Positions 45,765 through 54,827 of a DNA stretch of 64,000 nt are shown here, in pieces. The position numbers were made by a program, and so were the translations under genes. Source of the DNA: Bacteroidota bacterium (GTDB taxonomy: Bacteria > Bacteroidota > Bacteroidia > Bacteroidales > FEN-979); the NCBI GenBank assembly GCA_026391735.1, contig JAPLDL010000002.1:55832-119831 (forward strand). Direction: 5' to 3'. Each line of letters begins with the position of its first letter. The first letter of the stretch is position 1. The notes under the pieces were generated by a model. That model was not told the origin of the DNA and did not search any database. It saw only the letters and a program-made list of their open reading frames with translations.

Positions 45765-47903
45765 CTATTCTTCTTCCGACTCCTGGTCTTCGTATGCTTT
45801 CAACAGTTTCTCCTGTACATCGGAAGGCACCTGTGCATACTCGCTGAATTTCATGGAATATGTTGCACGTCCACTGGTGATTGAACTGAGAGAAGTGGAG
45901 TACCTGTTGAGTTCGGCCAGGGGCACTCTTGCAATGATCTTCTGGAACCCTGCTTCGCTGTCCATCCCCATGATAACGGCCCTGCGGCCCTGGAGGTCGG
46001 TCATGACTTCACCCATTTTATCTTCAGGAACAAGCACTTCCACATCATAGATAGGTTCAAGGATCTTGGGACCTGCATTCTTGAAAGCTTCCCTGAAGGC
46101 GTTACGGCCTGCCAGCTTAAATGAGATTTCATTGGAATCTACGGGGTGCATCTTTCCGTCGTAAACGTTGAAGATGATGTCACGGGCATACGAGCCTGTA
46201 AGAGGGCCTTCTTCCATTTTCGCCATAACCCCTTTCAGGATGGCTGGCAAGAATCTTGCATCGATGGCGCCGCCGACAATACAGTTGTGCATCACAAGTT
46301 TACCTCCCCATTCCAGTTCAATGGGATCCCTGCCACGGATAGGGAATTCGGTCTGGTCGGCCATTCCTTCCTTGTATGGCTGGATCATCATATGGACTTC
46401 GCCGAACTGCCCCGAACCACCCGATTGCTTCTTGTGGCGGTACATGGCCTTGGCTGATTTGGTAATGGTTTCGCGGTACGGGATTTTTGGCGCGAGGTAA
46501 TCAATGGGAATTTTTTCAAGATGCTCGATAATCCATTTTGTAAAGTTGAGCTGAAGTTCGCCCTGTCCCTGGAGTATGAGCTGCTTGAGCTCCCTGGAAT
46601 ATTCGAAAAGGAGGGTGGGGTCCATCCTGGCCAGTTCATTGATAATCGCTCCGAGTTTTTCGTCATCGGTGGCGCTTTTAGCTTTGACCGCAGTGCGGAA
46701 TTTCGGTTCGGGATAAATCGTAGGCTCGATGATATCATCGGGATTCTTGATTGAATTCAGCGTATTCCCTGTGTGGACATTCTTCAGCTTAATGGTGGCG
46801 CCTAAATCACCAGGCATGAACTTTTCAACCTTGTCGCGGTTCTTTCCGTTGACAACAAATAACTGGGAGATCCTTTCCTTGGTGTGGTTACGGCTGGGGT
46901 TGATCATATCCTGTGCTTCAACGATCTCACCGGAGTATACCTTGAAATAGGAAATTTCACCGATATGGGCTTCAATAGAGGTCTTGAAGACAAACAAAGA
47001 GGTAGGATCCGATGCCTTGAAATTCAACTGTTTCCCTTCGATAGTCTTTGCACCAGGCATTTCATCAGGAGCGGGGACTGCGCCGGCGATGAATTCCAGC
47101 AGACGGCCAACTCCCATATCTTGTTTTGCACACACACAAAGGACCGGGAACATGCTGCGGGAGATCATGCCAATCTTCATGGCTTTGTTGATCTGATCTT
47201 CGGTAAGTGTTCCTTTTTCGAAAAATTCCTCCATCAGTTTTTCATCTTTCGAAGCAAGTTCTTCGATAAGAGCTGACTGCATTTCTTCAGCCTTATCCTT
47301 CTCTGATTCAGGAATATCGCTGATCTCCGGTTTGCCTCCACCGGCGGGATATTTATACATCTTCATCTTCAGAAGGTCGATAAAAGAATTGTAACCCAGA
47401 CCTACATTGACAGGATATTGTATAGGGGTGACATTATTCCCGAAACGTGCTTTCATGGTGCGCAGGGTCTCATCGTAATTGGCATGTTCCAGATCAAGGA
47501 GGTTCATGGCAAAGATCACAGGCTTATTGGCCTTTGCTGCCCAGCGCCAGGTAATCTCAGTTCCTACTTCAACTCCGTTCTGAGCATTAACAACCATCAC
47601 TGCCGTATCGGCAACACGCAATCCGCCGATCACCTCCCCGATAAAATCATCGAAACCCGGTGCATCCAGTATGTTGACCTTCTTGTTATCGCAAAGAGTA
47701 TACATTAATGAAGCGCTGACCGAAGCCTGGCGCTCCAGCTCTATCGGGCGGTAATCCGAGATAGTGTTCTTGTCGTCGACTGTACCCCGGCGGGTGATCA
47801 ACCCACCTTCAAATACCATCGCTTCAGCTAAAGTGGTTTTTCCTGTTTTCGTGCCTCCTATGAGCACGATGTTACGGATTTCATTGGTCTGGTAAACCTT
47901 CAT
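45765..47903 (-). CDS. fusA2: EF-G paralogue with degenerate GTPase motifs (EF-G2-like)
   Basis: 712 residues, all EF-G domains present, C-terminus LNRYSTSLSSITSGRATYSM intact. The GTPase domain is altered: G1 GGTKTGKTT (16-24) keeps the P-loop lysine, but the switch-I RGITI becomes RQASV, the G3 motif DTPGH becomes DAPGF with Phe84 in place of the catalytic His, and G4 NKxD becomes NLLD (134-137). An EF-G paralogue without GTPase activity (EF-G2) that supports translation during starvation has been described in Bacteroides; this protein has the expected changes. It is distinct from a housekeeping EF-G, which is not in the window. Strong promoter at 47962-47992. Confidence 0.88.
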   Translation of the reverse strand: MKVYQTNEIRNIVLIGGTKTGKTTLAEAMVFEGGLITRRGTVDDKNTISDYRPIELERQASVSASLMYTLCDNKKVNILDAPGFDDFIGEVIGGLRVADTAVMVVNAQNGVEVGTEITWRWAAKANKPVIFAMNLLDLEHANYDETLRTMKARFGNNVTPIQYPVNVGLGYNSFIDLLKMKMYKYPAGGGKPEISDIPESEKDKAEEMQSALIEELASKDEKLMEEFFEKGTLTEDQINKAMKIGMISRSMFPVLCVCAKQDMGVGRLLEFIAGAVPAPDEMPGAKTIEGKQLNFKASDPTSLFVFKTSIEAHIGEISYFKVYSGEIVEAQDMINPSRNHTKERISQLFVVNGKNRDKVEKFMPGDLGATIKLKNVHTGNTLNSIKNPDDIIEPTIYPEPKFRTAVKAKSATDDEKLGAIINELARMDPTLLFEYSRELKQLILQGQGELQLNFTKWIIEHLEKIPIDYLAPKIPYRETITKSAKAMYRHKKQSGGSGQFGEVHMMIQPYKEGMADQTEFPIRGRDPIELEWGGKLVMHNCIVGGAIDARFLPAILKGVMAKMEEGPLTGSYARDIIFNVYDGKMHPVDSNEISFKLAGRNAFREAFKNAGPKILEPIYDVEVLVPEDKMGEVMTDLQGRRAVIMGMDSEAGFQKIIARVPLAELNRYSTSLSSITSGRATYSMKFSEYAQVPSDVQEKLLKAYEDQESEEE

Positions 47904-47961
47904 GTCAAGTAGTATTATTCTGTTTGTATGATGAAAATGTTAATTTTCAGAAAGGGGAGGC

Positions 47962-47992
47962 AAAGGTATAAATAAGGTTGGAATAATCAAAG
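47962..47992 (-). promoter_or_regulatory. Promoter of the EF-G paralogue/MFS operon
   Basis: On the minus strand TTTG (47989-47992), 19 bp, and TACCTTTG (47962-47969): exact matches in sequence and spacing to the Bacteroidetes consensus. It lies 59 bp upstream of the start codon. Confidence 0.85.
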
Positions 47993-48067
47993 AGACAGGG
48001 ATATATAAATGGTGAAAGGTTGAGTTAGTGTCAGGCGAATCCAAAACGAGCACTCAAATGAAGTAAA

Positions 48068-48130
48068 CGGATGACGGATATCTGCCATCTGCCATCCGTC
48101 ATCTGCCATCCGTCATCTGCCATCTGTCAT
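48068..48130. repeat. Short-unit array (atctgcc/atccgtc family) downstream of the PfkB gene
   Basis: About eight 7-mers alternating atctgcc and atccgtc, preceded by a short opposite-orientation piece (cggatgacgg) that can pair with ccgtcatc. It ends 5 bp before the kinase stop codon, so it is the 3' flank of that gene and lies upstream of the EF-G promoter. Confidence 0.85.
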
Positions 48131-48135
48131 ACCCT

Positions 48136-49104
48136 TTACTTCACTTCGGCTTTGATCATGTTCCAGCGTTCCCTGCTCATCTTTGAGCCTATGAATTCTA
48201 TTACGTTGCCCGACAGTTTGGCTCCGCACTCACCGCAGGTTTCGAGGGACTTACCCTGCGAGAGTCCGTAAAGGAATCCGCTTGCGTACAGATCGCCTGC
48301 ACCGGTGGTGTCGACGGGCTGCACTTTGATCACACCAATATCCCAGGAAGCTTCCCCGCTTTTTATCATCGATCCCTTGCTGCCGATCTTGACCACAGCG
48401 ATTTTTACCTTTGAAGCGATTTCATCCAGCGCCTTGCGCGGTTCTAGCCCGGTCAGCGCCTTTGCTTCTTCCTCATTTGCGAAAACAATATCTATGTATT
48501 TGGTAATGATCTCGTTCAGGAAATCCCTGTTGGCTTCGACCACGTTATAACTGCACAGGTCAATGGCCGTTATGAGACCCGCTGCCTTGGCTTTTTCAGC
48601 AACCGTCCTCACCAGTTGATGGTCCTGTACCAGGAAACCTTCTATTAGTACATAATTGTAATCGCTGTACCTGAAACTGTTGACAAAATCCATTGAGAAT
48701 TCTGCCGAGGCCCCGAGATGAGTTGCAAACGTTCTCTCGAAATCGGGTGTGACCAAAGCCACAACCCTTCCGGTTTCATTTTTGCTGTGGATCATGTGAA
48801 GGTCAACCCCGGCATTCACCATATCCCTCACAAAAGCCCCGCCGAACTCATCTTCCCCTACAACACCGATGAATCCGCTTTTAGCCCCGAGCATACCCAG
48901 TCCATGAATGGTGTTTGCAGTGGATCCTCCGGCCGAATTAGACTTATCAAAAGCTTTCACCCTCTCAAGTACCTGGTTCGACCTTGTTTTATCAACCAGT
49001 TGCATGCTCCCTTTCGGAAGTTCCAACTCATTGAGGATATGATCATTATCAATTTTTACCATGATGTCTACCAGGGCGTTGCCTATACCAAGAATTTTTT
49101 TCAT
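48136..49104 (-). CDS. PfkB-family carbohydrate/adenosine kinase
   Basis: 322 residues. N-terminal GIGNALVDIMVKI, two glycines in STANTIHGLGMLG, and the C-terminal anion-hole/catalytic motif DTTGAGDLYASGFLYGL with the base Asp. This type in Bacteroidetes is annotated as adenosine kinase or ribokinase-like sugar kinase. It phosphorylates a sugar or nucleoside hydroxyl with ATP; the exact substrate is uncertain. It is flanked by short-repeat arrays on both sides (48068 and 49120), the upstream one lying in the mRNA leader. Confidence 0.85.
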   Translation of the reverse strand: MKKILGIGNALVDIMVKIDNDHILNELELPKGSMQLVDKTRSNQVLERVKAFDKSNSAGGSTANTIHGLGMLGAKSGFIGVVGEDEFGGAFVRDMVNAGVDLHMIHSKNETGRVVALVTPDFERTFATHLGASAEFSMDFVNSFRYSDYNYVLIEGFLVQDHQLVRTVAEKAKAAGLITAIDLCSYNVVEANRDFLNEIITKYIDIVFANEEEAKALTGLEPRKALDEIASKVKIAVVKIGSKGSMIKSGEASWDIGVIKVQPVDTTGAGDLYASGFLYGLSQGKSLETCGECGAKLSGNVIEFIGSKMSRERWNMIKAEVK

Positions 49105-49119
49105 AAAAGGTTTTTTGGA

Positions 49120-49171
49120 GGATGTCAGATGTCGGATGTTCAGATATCTGACATCTCATATCTGATATCCG
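49120..49171. repeat. Two-armed short-unit array (gatatc family) in the PfkB leader
   Basis: Units of gatgtcag, gatatctga and catatctga. The left end ggatgtcagatgtc is nearly complementary to the right end gacatctcatatctgatatcc, giving a stem of about 20 bp with the centre in gatatc. Same family as the array at 38696. Lies between the -7 element at 49182 and the start codon. Confidence 0.87.
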
Positions 49172-49181
49172 TTAAATCCCC

Positions 49182-49189
49182 GCAAAAGT
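49182..49189 (-). promoter_or_regulatory. Candidate -7 element for the PfkB gene
   Basis: TACTTTTG on the minus strand, exact TAnnTTTG, 78 bp upstream of the start codon. The -33 box is not clear. Confidence 0.45.
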
Positions 49190-49284
49190 ACACATTTTCC
49201 GGAAAAATCTCTACAGTTACGAATCTGTGTCACGTCAAACGCAACCAAAATCAGGCCCTCCCGTATAACCAAGAAAAAACAGCC

Positions 49285-49773
49285 ATGAAAACACTGAGAT
49301 TTCTGATGATAGCCCTTCTGTTTACGGCATTTTCAGTGGAAAGTTACGCACTCATTGACGACTGTCCTTGTCGCAAGAGGGTTGTGAAGAAGATCGTGAA
49401 GCCGAAGCCCATCGTCTATAAAGCCCCGGTCAAGAGATATAGTCTTTTTCAGGACATTCCATATATACCGGAAGATCTCGGCTGCAGCAGGCCCGGCATC
49501 AAGCAGGTTGTTAATTACCAGCTTAAGATCATGCCAAACCCTGTTCAGGAAAAACTCAATGTAATCTCCTTTATCCAGGATTCGGGGATGGTCAAGATCG
49601 AATTGTTTACCTGCGAAGGCAAGCTCATCACCACCCTGATGAATGAATATTGGGAAGGCGGCACAAATGTGCGCACTTTCGATCTCCAGGGCAAGATCAA
49701 ACGTGGTATCGCTTTCGTGAGACTTACTACCAACGGCACCGTTCGCCAGGTTGAAAAGATATTTGTTCTCTAG
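49285..49773 (+). CDS. Small T9SS-type secreted protein
   Basis: 162 residues from ATG 49285 (MKTLRFLMIALL). The frame is open much further upstream, but that part is antisense to the PfkB gene. Signal peptide ends near SYALID, followed by a basic, Cys- and Pro-containing stretch (CPCRKRVVKKIVKPKP), and then a compact sorting domain (MPNPVQEKLNVISF ... VRQVEKIFVL) that makes up most of the mature protein. No functional domain beyond the sorting signal. A terminator follows at 49797. Confidence 0.78.
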   Translation: MKTLRFLMIALLFTAFSVESYALIDDCPCRKRVVKKIVKPKPIVYKAPVKRYSLFQDIPYIPEDLGCSRPGIKQVVNYQLKIMPNPVQEKLNVISFIQDSGMVKIELFTCEGKLITTLMNEYWEGGTNVRTFDLQGKIKRGIAFVRLTTNGTVRQVEKIFVL

Positions 49774-49796
49774 TAAATCCATAAAATTAAAAGCTG

Positions 49797-49829
49797 AACC
49801 GGAGCTTCGTTAGAAGTGCCGGTTTTTTT
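49797..49829 (+). terminator. Intrinsic terminator after the small T9SS gene
   Basis: Arms aaccgg (49797-49802) and ccggtt (49819-49824), with extra pairing inside (agcttc/gaagt), followed by a T-run. Confidence 0.75.
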
Positions 49830-49933
49830 ATGCCCCTGATGTAATATTTTTCATAATTTCACGTCTTAATTAGACTGATTCAAAATTACTTTTTTTGATT
49901 GCGGATGACGGATCGGTTTAATAACAATGTATT

Positions 49934-50884
49934 ATGCTTCGTATACTATTAATAATCATTGGTTTATCAGGTTTTTGCCTGAGCGGATGCAGCCAGGGCA
50001 GCAAAGACAATAAACAGCAAAATAAAGGCAAGATGGAATTTAAAAAACTAACCCCCGAAGAGGAATATGTCATTGTAAACAAGGGTACCGAGAGACCCTA
50101 TACAGGGAAATACGAAAAATTTTGGGGAAAGGGGACTTATGTCTGCAAACGCTGCGGTGCTCCCTTATATCGTTCTGAAGATAAATTTGATGCGGGTTGC
50201 GGTTGGCCCAGTTTTGATGACGAGATAGCCGGAGCGGTTAAAAAGCAGACCGATGCCGATGGATTACGCACCGAGATCCTTTGTGCCCGTTGCGGCGCCC
50301 ATCTGGGACATGTATTCAACGGCGAAGGGCTTACGGCAAAAAATACCAGGCATTGTGTGAATTCGATCTCTATGGATTTCATTCCTGCGAAGGCACATGC
50401 ATCAACCGACACGGCAATATTTGCTGGAGGCTGTTTCTGGGGAGTCGAGTATTTTATGAAGAAGTCTAAGGGAGTGATCAGCACCACTGTTGGATACACC
50501 GGTGGCCATACCGACAACCCAACATATCACCAGGTTTGCTCTGGGAATACAGGGCATTATGAAGCCATCGAAGTCGTATTTGACCCTTCCAAAACCAGCT
50601 TTAAAGAAATTGCTAAACTTTTTTTCGAGATCCATGATCCCACCCAATGGAACCACCAGGGACCCGACTGGGGGGAGCAATACCGTTCGGCCGTTTTCTA
50701 CCGCAATGAAGAACAGAAAAAGATCACCGAAGAACTGATCAGGCAACTAAAAGCTGGTGGATATGCAGTTGTGACTGAAGTCAAACCGGCTAAAACTTTT
50801 TGGAAAGCCGAGGATTACCACCAGGATTATTACAACCACAAAGGAAGTGAGCCTTACTGCCATGGGTTTGTGAACCGATTTTAA
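49934..50884 (+). CDS. msrAB: Peptide methionine sulfoxide reductase MsrB-MsrA fusion, lipoprotein
   Basis: 316 residues. Lipobox LSGCSQG (Cys19) anchors it in a membrane outside the cytoplasm. The first domain is MsrB (zinc cysteines in CKRCGAP and CARCGAH, catalytic Cys in NTRHCVNS, R-sulfoxides) and the second MsrA (GGCFWGVEYF catalytic Cys, S-sulfoxides). The B-then-A order is the reverse of the Neisseria-type PilB arrangement but is seen in other bacteria. It repairs oxidised methionine in exported proteins. The electron donor could be the exported thioredoxin-like protein at 32657 or another exported thioredoxin (inference). Confidence 0.94.
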   Translation: MLRILLIIIGLSGFCLSGCSQGSKDNKQQNKGKMEFKKLTPEEEYVIVNKGTERPYTGKYEKFWGKGTYVCKRCGAPLYRSEDKFDAGCGWPSFDDEIAGAVKKQTDADGLRTEILCARCGAHLGHVFNGEGLTAKNTRHCVNSISMDFIPAKAHASTDTAIFAGGCFWGVEYFMKKSKGVISTTVGYTGGHTDNPTYHQVCSGNTGHYEAIEVVFDPSKTSFKEIAKLFFEIHDPTQWNHQGPDWGEQYRSAVFYRNEEQKKITEELIRQLKAGGYAVVTEVKPAKTFWKAEDYHQDYYNHKGSEPYCHGFVNRF

Positions 50885-50897
50885 TGGAGTGGCTGCA

Positions 50898-50963
50898 TTA
50901 TCCGGTTATCCGGTTATCCAGTCATCCAGCTATCCAGCTATCAAGTTAATCCGTCATCCAGTC
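50898..50963. repeat. Short-unit array (ttatccagc family), single arm
   Basis: Tandem 9-mers ttatccggt, ttatccagt, ctatccagc, all in one orientation, with no complementary arm. Fills the gap between msrAB and the convergent HlyD-type gene. Confidence 0.85.
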
Positions 50964-50968
50964 CCCCA

Positions 50969-52066
50969 TCATTTATTTGCGCCCGCCATCTGAGGGATTT
51001 TAATCTTAGCATCCTTATCGATACCCGACAATATTTGGATGTTGATCCCGTCGGACAGGCCGGTTTTCACAAATTTCTTTTCGAATTTCTGTGGTGCTGT
51101 CTCGATCTCGACGTAGGCCGAATCACCCTCGAACTGCAGGAGTCCTTCCTTAATAGCCAGCACATGGTCAGCTCTTTGGAGCACGATATCCGCATTCGCA
51201 CTGTAACCTGAACGTATAAACTGGTCGTTCTTCAGCACAACATCAGCTTTGATTTCAAACTGAACGGCGCCGTTTTCGAGCACTCCCTTTGGAGAAATAT
51301 ACTTTAAAATGGCTGAAAATGTATCGTTTTCGATAGCTCCGACAGTAAGTGACAAATTCATGCCTGGCTTGATCTTGCCTACTTCGGTTTCATCAAGCTT
51401 GCCCTGGAAGATCATATCGCCAACGTCGGCGATAGAAGCAATAGTGGTGCCTGCGTTGAAGTTGTTGGTTTCGATAACCGAGGAACCCACTTTTACCGGA
51501 ACATCAAGCACCATTCCGCTGATAGTCGACTTGATCAGGGTATTAGTTGCTTTGCCTGATTTCTTGTTTACTCCTTCGCGGATCAGCTCGAGGTTGGCTT
51601 CTGCAGCATCTACTTCCTGTTTTGCATTTTTGTATGCAATATCGGCTGGTTGGAATTCAGCTTCTGCAATTACTCCCTGCTGGTAAAGTTTTTGCTTGCG
51701 GTCAAAATTCATTTTAGCATCATCCTGGGCAATTTTTGCCCTTTCAAGGCGGCCTTCGGCATTGTTCAGGTTAACCAGGTCGGGAATGATGCGGACTTTG
51801 GCAATAATATCTCCGCTGTTGATCTTTTTTCCTGCCTCCACGTAGATCTCTTCAACAATGCCTGAGACCTGGGGCTTGATCTCTATTTCTTTCCTGGGGA
51901 TGACCGATCCCGTAGCAACCGTCTTCTTGACAATATTCGTCATGAATGGCTTGTCGGTCTTGAAAACTACGGGTTTTTCCTTTGATTTGTTGTACAGATA
52001 AAAGATCGTGGCAACGAATAATCCAAGAATGATTACCAGCAGTGCGATTCGAAGTATTTTTTTCAT
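50969..52066 (-). CDS. Periplasmic adaptor of a MacAB-like efflux system (HlyD/MacA family)
   Basis: 365 residues. One N-terminal membrane helix (about 5-25), then a barrel-sandwich lipoyl-like half (EIKPQVSGIVEEIYVEAG), a helical hairpin (about 95-165; LNNAEGRLERAKIAQDDA), the second lipoyl half (STISGMVLDVPVKVG), a beta-barrel and a membrane-proximal part. It links the permeases to an outer-membrane channel not seen here. Last gene of the ATPase-permease-permease-adaptor operon. Confidence 0.9.
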   Translation of the reverse strand: MKKILRIALLVIILGLFVATIFYLYNKSKEKPVVFKTDKPFMTNIVKKTVATGSVIPRKEIEIKPQVSGIVEEIYVEAGKKINSGDIIAKVRIIPDLVNLNNAEGRLERAKIAQDDAKMNFDRKQKLYQQGVIAEAEFQPADIAYKNAKQEVDAAEANLELIREGVNKKSGKATNTLIKSTISGMVLDVPVKVGSSVIETNNFNAGTTIASIADVGDMIFQGKLDETEVGKIKPGMNLSLTVGAIENDTFSAILKYISPKGVLENGAVQFEIKADVVLKNDQFIRSGYSANADIVLQRADHVLAIKEGLLQFEGDSAYVEIETAPQKFEKKFVKTGLSDGINIQILSGIDKDAKIKIPQMAGANK

Positions 52067-52101
52067 ATATGGAGGATGTTTATTGAGTTTCCGTTAATAA
52101 T

Positions 52102-52210
52102 AAGATAGTTGGATCAGCAGCACTGCGTGCTGCGATAACTAGATATCCAGATATCGGTGCGAAGCGCCTTATCCAGCTATCCAGTTACCCAGTTATCCAG
52201 CTATCCAGTT
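52102..52210. repeat. Two-armed short-unit array (ttatccagc family) between permease and adaptor
   Basis: Left part gatagttggatcagcagcac-tgc-gtgctgcgataac contains a perfect 7 bp mini-stem; the centre has ggtgc-gaa-gcgcc; the right part is tandem ttatccagc/ctatccagt. Related to the arrays at 40943 and 50898. Confidence 0.88.
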
Positions 52211-53473
52211 TTACTCATATCTTAACGCATCTATAGGTTTCACACTCACTGCTTTCCGGGCCGGGATAAGTCCTGCGACGGCTCCTGCAACAACAAGTAT
52301 GGCCAGGGAAACGACCGCGACACTGAAATTAATGCCCGGGTGCAGGAACATTTCGGTTCCGGCTCCTGAGGATTCAAGCAGGTAATTTATTAGTTCCAGC
52401 AAGCCCACTCCCAGTGTCAGTCCGAAGTACCCAGAAAAAGTCGTCAGCACAACCGATTCGGTGATGATCTGGCTGATGATGATCCATGGGGTTGCCCCCA
52501 GGGCTCTTTGTATGCCGATCTCCTTTGTCCTTTCCTTGACCACCACCAGCATGATATTGCTAACGCCGATCACGCCTGCAAACAGGGTACCTATACCGAC
52601 AATCCACACCAGCACTTTGATCCCAAAAAACAGTCCGACCATCTTTTTATATTCTACTTCCAGGTTGAAATGCCCGATAGCTGCATCATCCGACGGAGCA
52701 ACGGAATGCCGTTTTTTCAGCACCCTGATCGCCTTTTCTTCGACAACAGCAACAGGGATACCGTCTTTTGATGTGATATTGAAAAAGCCGATGGCATCAC
52801 CCATATTGAATGTCTTCTGGCAGGTTGTGAACGGCATATGGATTCTCTGGTTGTCATTGCTGGCGGCTTCCCCCGTGCGCTTTGACTTGAACAGTCCAAC
52901 CACGTTAAAATATACCCCGTTGACCTGGATATACTGGTTGATGGGGTTTTCATTCTTTTCGAACAGCAGTTCCTTGACTCTAAGTCCTATAACGACGACC
53001 TTACGTTTTTCCTTTATGTCAATTTCATTGATAAACCTTCCCTGCAGAAGGTTTACAGGATCTATGCTGTCGAATACGGGATAATCGCCGAAGATCTGGA
53101 AGCCTCCCGATTTAAGTCCGCGGATCACGTTGCTCGCACCGTTAAACCCGCCCACGTTGGTGCGTGGAGCCAGGTATTTTATTTCGGGGATTGCCTCATC
53201 CAGGGCTCTGACATCCGCATTCTCATAATAAAATTGTCGTCCCCGGGTAAATCCTTTATAGGGAACAGAAGTTTGCTGTGCCCAGATGAATACGCTGTTG
53301 GTCGCCATATCGCCGAAGTTCTGGGAGACTCCGTTTTTGAGGCCGTCGCCCGATCCCATCATGATCACTAGCATGAAAATGCCCCAGAACACGCCAAAAG
53401 CGGTAAGGAAAGTCCTGAGCTTATTCTTTCTCAGAACATGGTAAATCTCCTGCCAACGGTCAAGGTCGAACAT
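52211..53473 (-). CDS. ABC transporter permease (MacB/FtsX type)
   Basis: 420 residues. A membrane helix near the N-terminus (FLTAFGVFWGIFMLVIMMG), a large periplasmic MacB-PCD domain (about 45-270), and three C-terminal helices with the FtsX core (IMLVVVKERTKEIGIQRALGATP). It works with the ATPase at 54925 and the other permease, either as a heterodimer or as alternates. Starts 112 bp after the preceding permease gene, the gap being filled by a repeat array. Confidence 0.92.
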   Translation of the reverse strand: MFDLDRWQEIYHVLRKNKLRTFLTAFGVFWGIFMLVIMMGSGDGLKNGVSQNFGDMATNSVFIWAQQTSVPYKGFTRGRQFYYENADVRALDEAIPEIKYLAPRTNVGGFNGASNVIRGLKSGGFQIFGDYPVFDSIDPVNLLQGRFINEIDIKEKRKVVVIGLRVKELLFEKNENPINQYIQVNGVYFNVVGLFKSKRTGEAASNDNQRIHMPFTTCQKTFNMGDAIGFFNITSKDGIPVAVVEEKAIRVLKKRHSVAPSDDAAIGHFNLEVEYKKMVGLFFGIKVLVWIVGIGTLFAGVIGVSNIMLVVVKERTKEIGIQRALGATPWIIISQIITESVVLTTFSGYFGLTLGVGLLELINYLLESSGAGTEMFLHPGINFSVAVVSLAILVVAGAVAGLIPARKAVSVKPIDALRYE

Positions 53474-53565
53474 GATTTACGAATTACGATTTACGAATTA
53501 CGATTGATTGAAGGGTTAGGACTGATAATAATAAATCGTAAATCGTCCCTCGTAAATCGTAAATT
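53474..53565. repeat. Two-armed short-unit array (cgtaaat family) between the two permease genes
   Basis: Left arm of ttacgaa/ttacgat units (53475-53505) and right arm of cgtaaat units (53531-53565). Over 31 positions about 26 are complementary. Fills nearly the entire gap. Confidence 0.9.
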
Positions 53566-53585
53566 ATTTGTACTTCTTTCATTGT

Positions 53586-54824
53586 CTATTCCTCCCTTAA
53601 TGCTTCAATCGGTCTAATCGCCGCTGCCTTTATTGCCGGGAAAAATCCCGCAAAAGCTCCGGCGATGATCAGTAATATTGTTGCCCCCACTGCAATTGCG
53701 AAATTGGCTTCAGGGTTCCTGAAGAAGTCGGAAGGCGGTATGTTTTTGGTGATAAGTTCCAGGAGGCCAACTCCGAGTACCAGCCCTACATAACCTGCAA
53801 ATCCTGTGATGAGGATGGCTTCCTGCATGACCAGTCCGATGATGGAACCCGGGGTTGCGCCCAGGGCTTTCCTGATCCCTATTTCTTTTGTCCTTTCCTT
53901 GACCGAGATCATCATGATGTTGCTCACACCAACTATCCCGGCGATGATGGTGCCGATGCCGATAATCCAGATGAACATCCTGATACCTGCGAACAGGGCG
54001 TTAAACCGCTTTACATCTTCGCTTTTATTCATGATATCGATGGCCCTTGGGTCATCGGGAGAAAAAGTATGCGAACGGGAGAGGGTCAGTTTGGCTTTTC
54101 TGAGCATGGCATCAGCTTCTGCAGGTGATGCATCGCCTGTAGTGAATGATATCTGGTTTATAACGTTGCTGGTATAAAATACTTTCTGGGCGGTGGTAAT
54201 GGGTATGTAGATCCTTTTCTGCTCGTTATCGTCACGACCGAAATCGCGGAAGATCCCGATGATCTTGAAGGGTACGCCTTTGATGTTGATGTATTTTTCA
54301 AGTGCAACAGTGTCTCTTCCCTTGAAGAGTTGTGATTTTACCTTTTCCCCGATAGCCGCCACTTTTCTGCATTCTCTGATATCGATCTGGTTCAGGAAAC
54401 GGCCTTGCAATATCTGGACTTCCTTAATGTATCCGTAGTCGGGATGGCTGGGCGAAACAAAGAATGTACCGTATTCGTTTTTATAGGAAACCAGGACGCT
54501 TCCGAGAAACAACCTGGCTGAGATATGGTCATATCCCTTGATGGAGTTTTTTATCAGTTTATAATCCTGGTCGGTGAATTTGATCTCACGTCCGGTCTTG
54601 AGGCCTTTATACTGAACGCTGGTAACCCCGCTGCTGATCCAGATCCCGTTCATTGCGCCGCCCTTGAATTGTTCTTTCACGCCATTTTCAAGTCCGTTGC
54701 CTGATCCAAGCAAAATAATGAGCATGAAGATACCCCAGGCTACAGCAAAGCCCGTCAGGAAAGTTCTTAGTTTGTTTTTCCTGATAGTGAGATAGATTTC
54801 CTGCCAGCGGTCAAGGGAGAACAT
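53586..54824 (-). CDS. ABC transporter permease (MacB/FtsX type), paralogue
   Basis: 412 residues, same layout as the permease at 52211: N-terminal helix (GFAVAWGIFMLIILLG), periplasmic MacB-PCD domain, three C-terminal helices with MMISVKERTKEIGIRKALGATP. The two are clear paralogues, starting with almost the same residues (MFxLDRWQEIYxxxRKNKLRTFLT). They arose by tandem duplication. Precise substrate unknown; systems of this kind export antibiotics, peptides or lipoproteins. Confidence 0.92.
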   Translation of the reverse strand: MFSLDRWQEIYLTIRKNKLRTFLTGFAVAWGIFMLIILLGSGNGLENGVKEQFKGGAMNGIWISSGVTSVQYKGLKTGREIKFTDQDYKLIKNSIKGYDHISARLFLGSVLVSYKNEYGTFFVSPSHPDYGYIKEVQILQGRFLNQIDIRECRKVAAIGEKVKSQLFKGRDTVALEKYINIKGVPFKIIGIFRDFGRDDNEQKRIYIPITTAQKVFYTSNVINQISFTTGDASPAEADAMLRKAKLTLSRSHTFSPDDPRAIDIMNKSEDVKRFNALFAGIRMFIWIIGIGTIIAGIVGVSNIMMISVKERTKEIGIRKALGATPGSIIGLVMQEAILITGFAGYVGLVLGVGLLELITKNIPPSDFFRNPEANFAIAVGATILLIIAGAFAGFFPAIKAAAIRPIEALREE

Positions 54825-54827
54825 TGG

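Noticed and set aside
48718..49284. Long N-terminal extension of the small T9SS protein
   Set aside because: It is antisense to the PfkB gene and its repeat array; the signal peptide begins at 49285.
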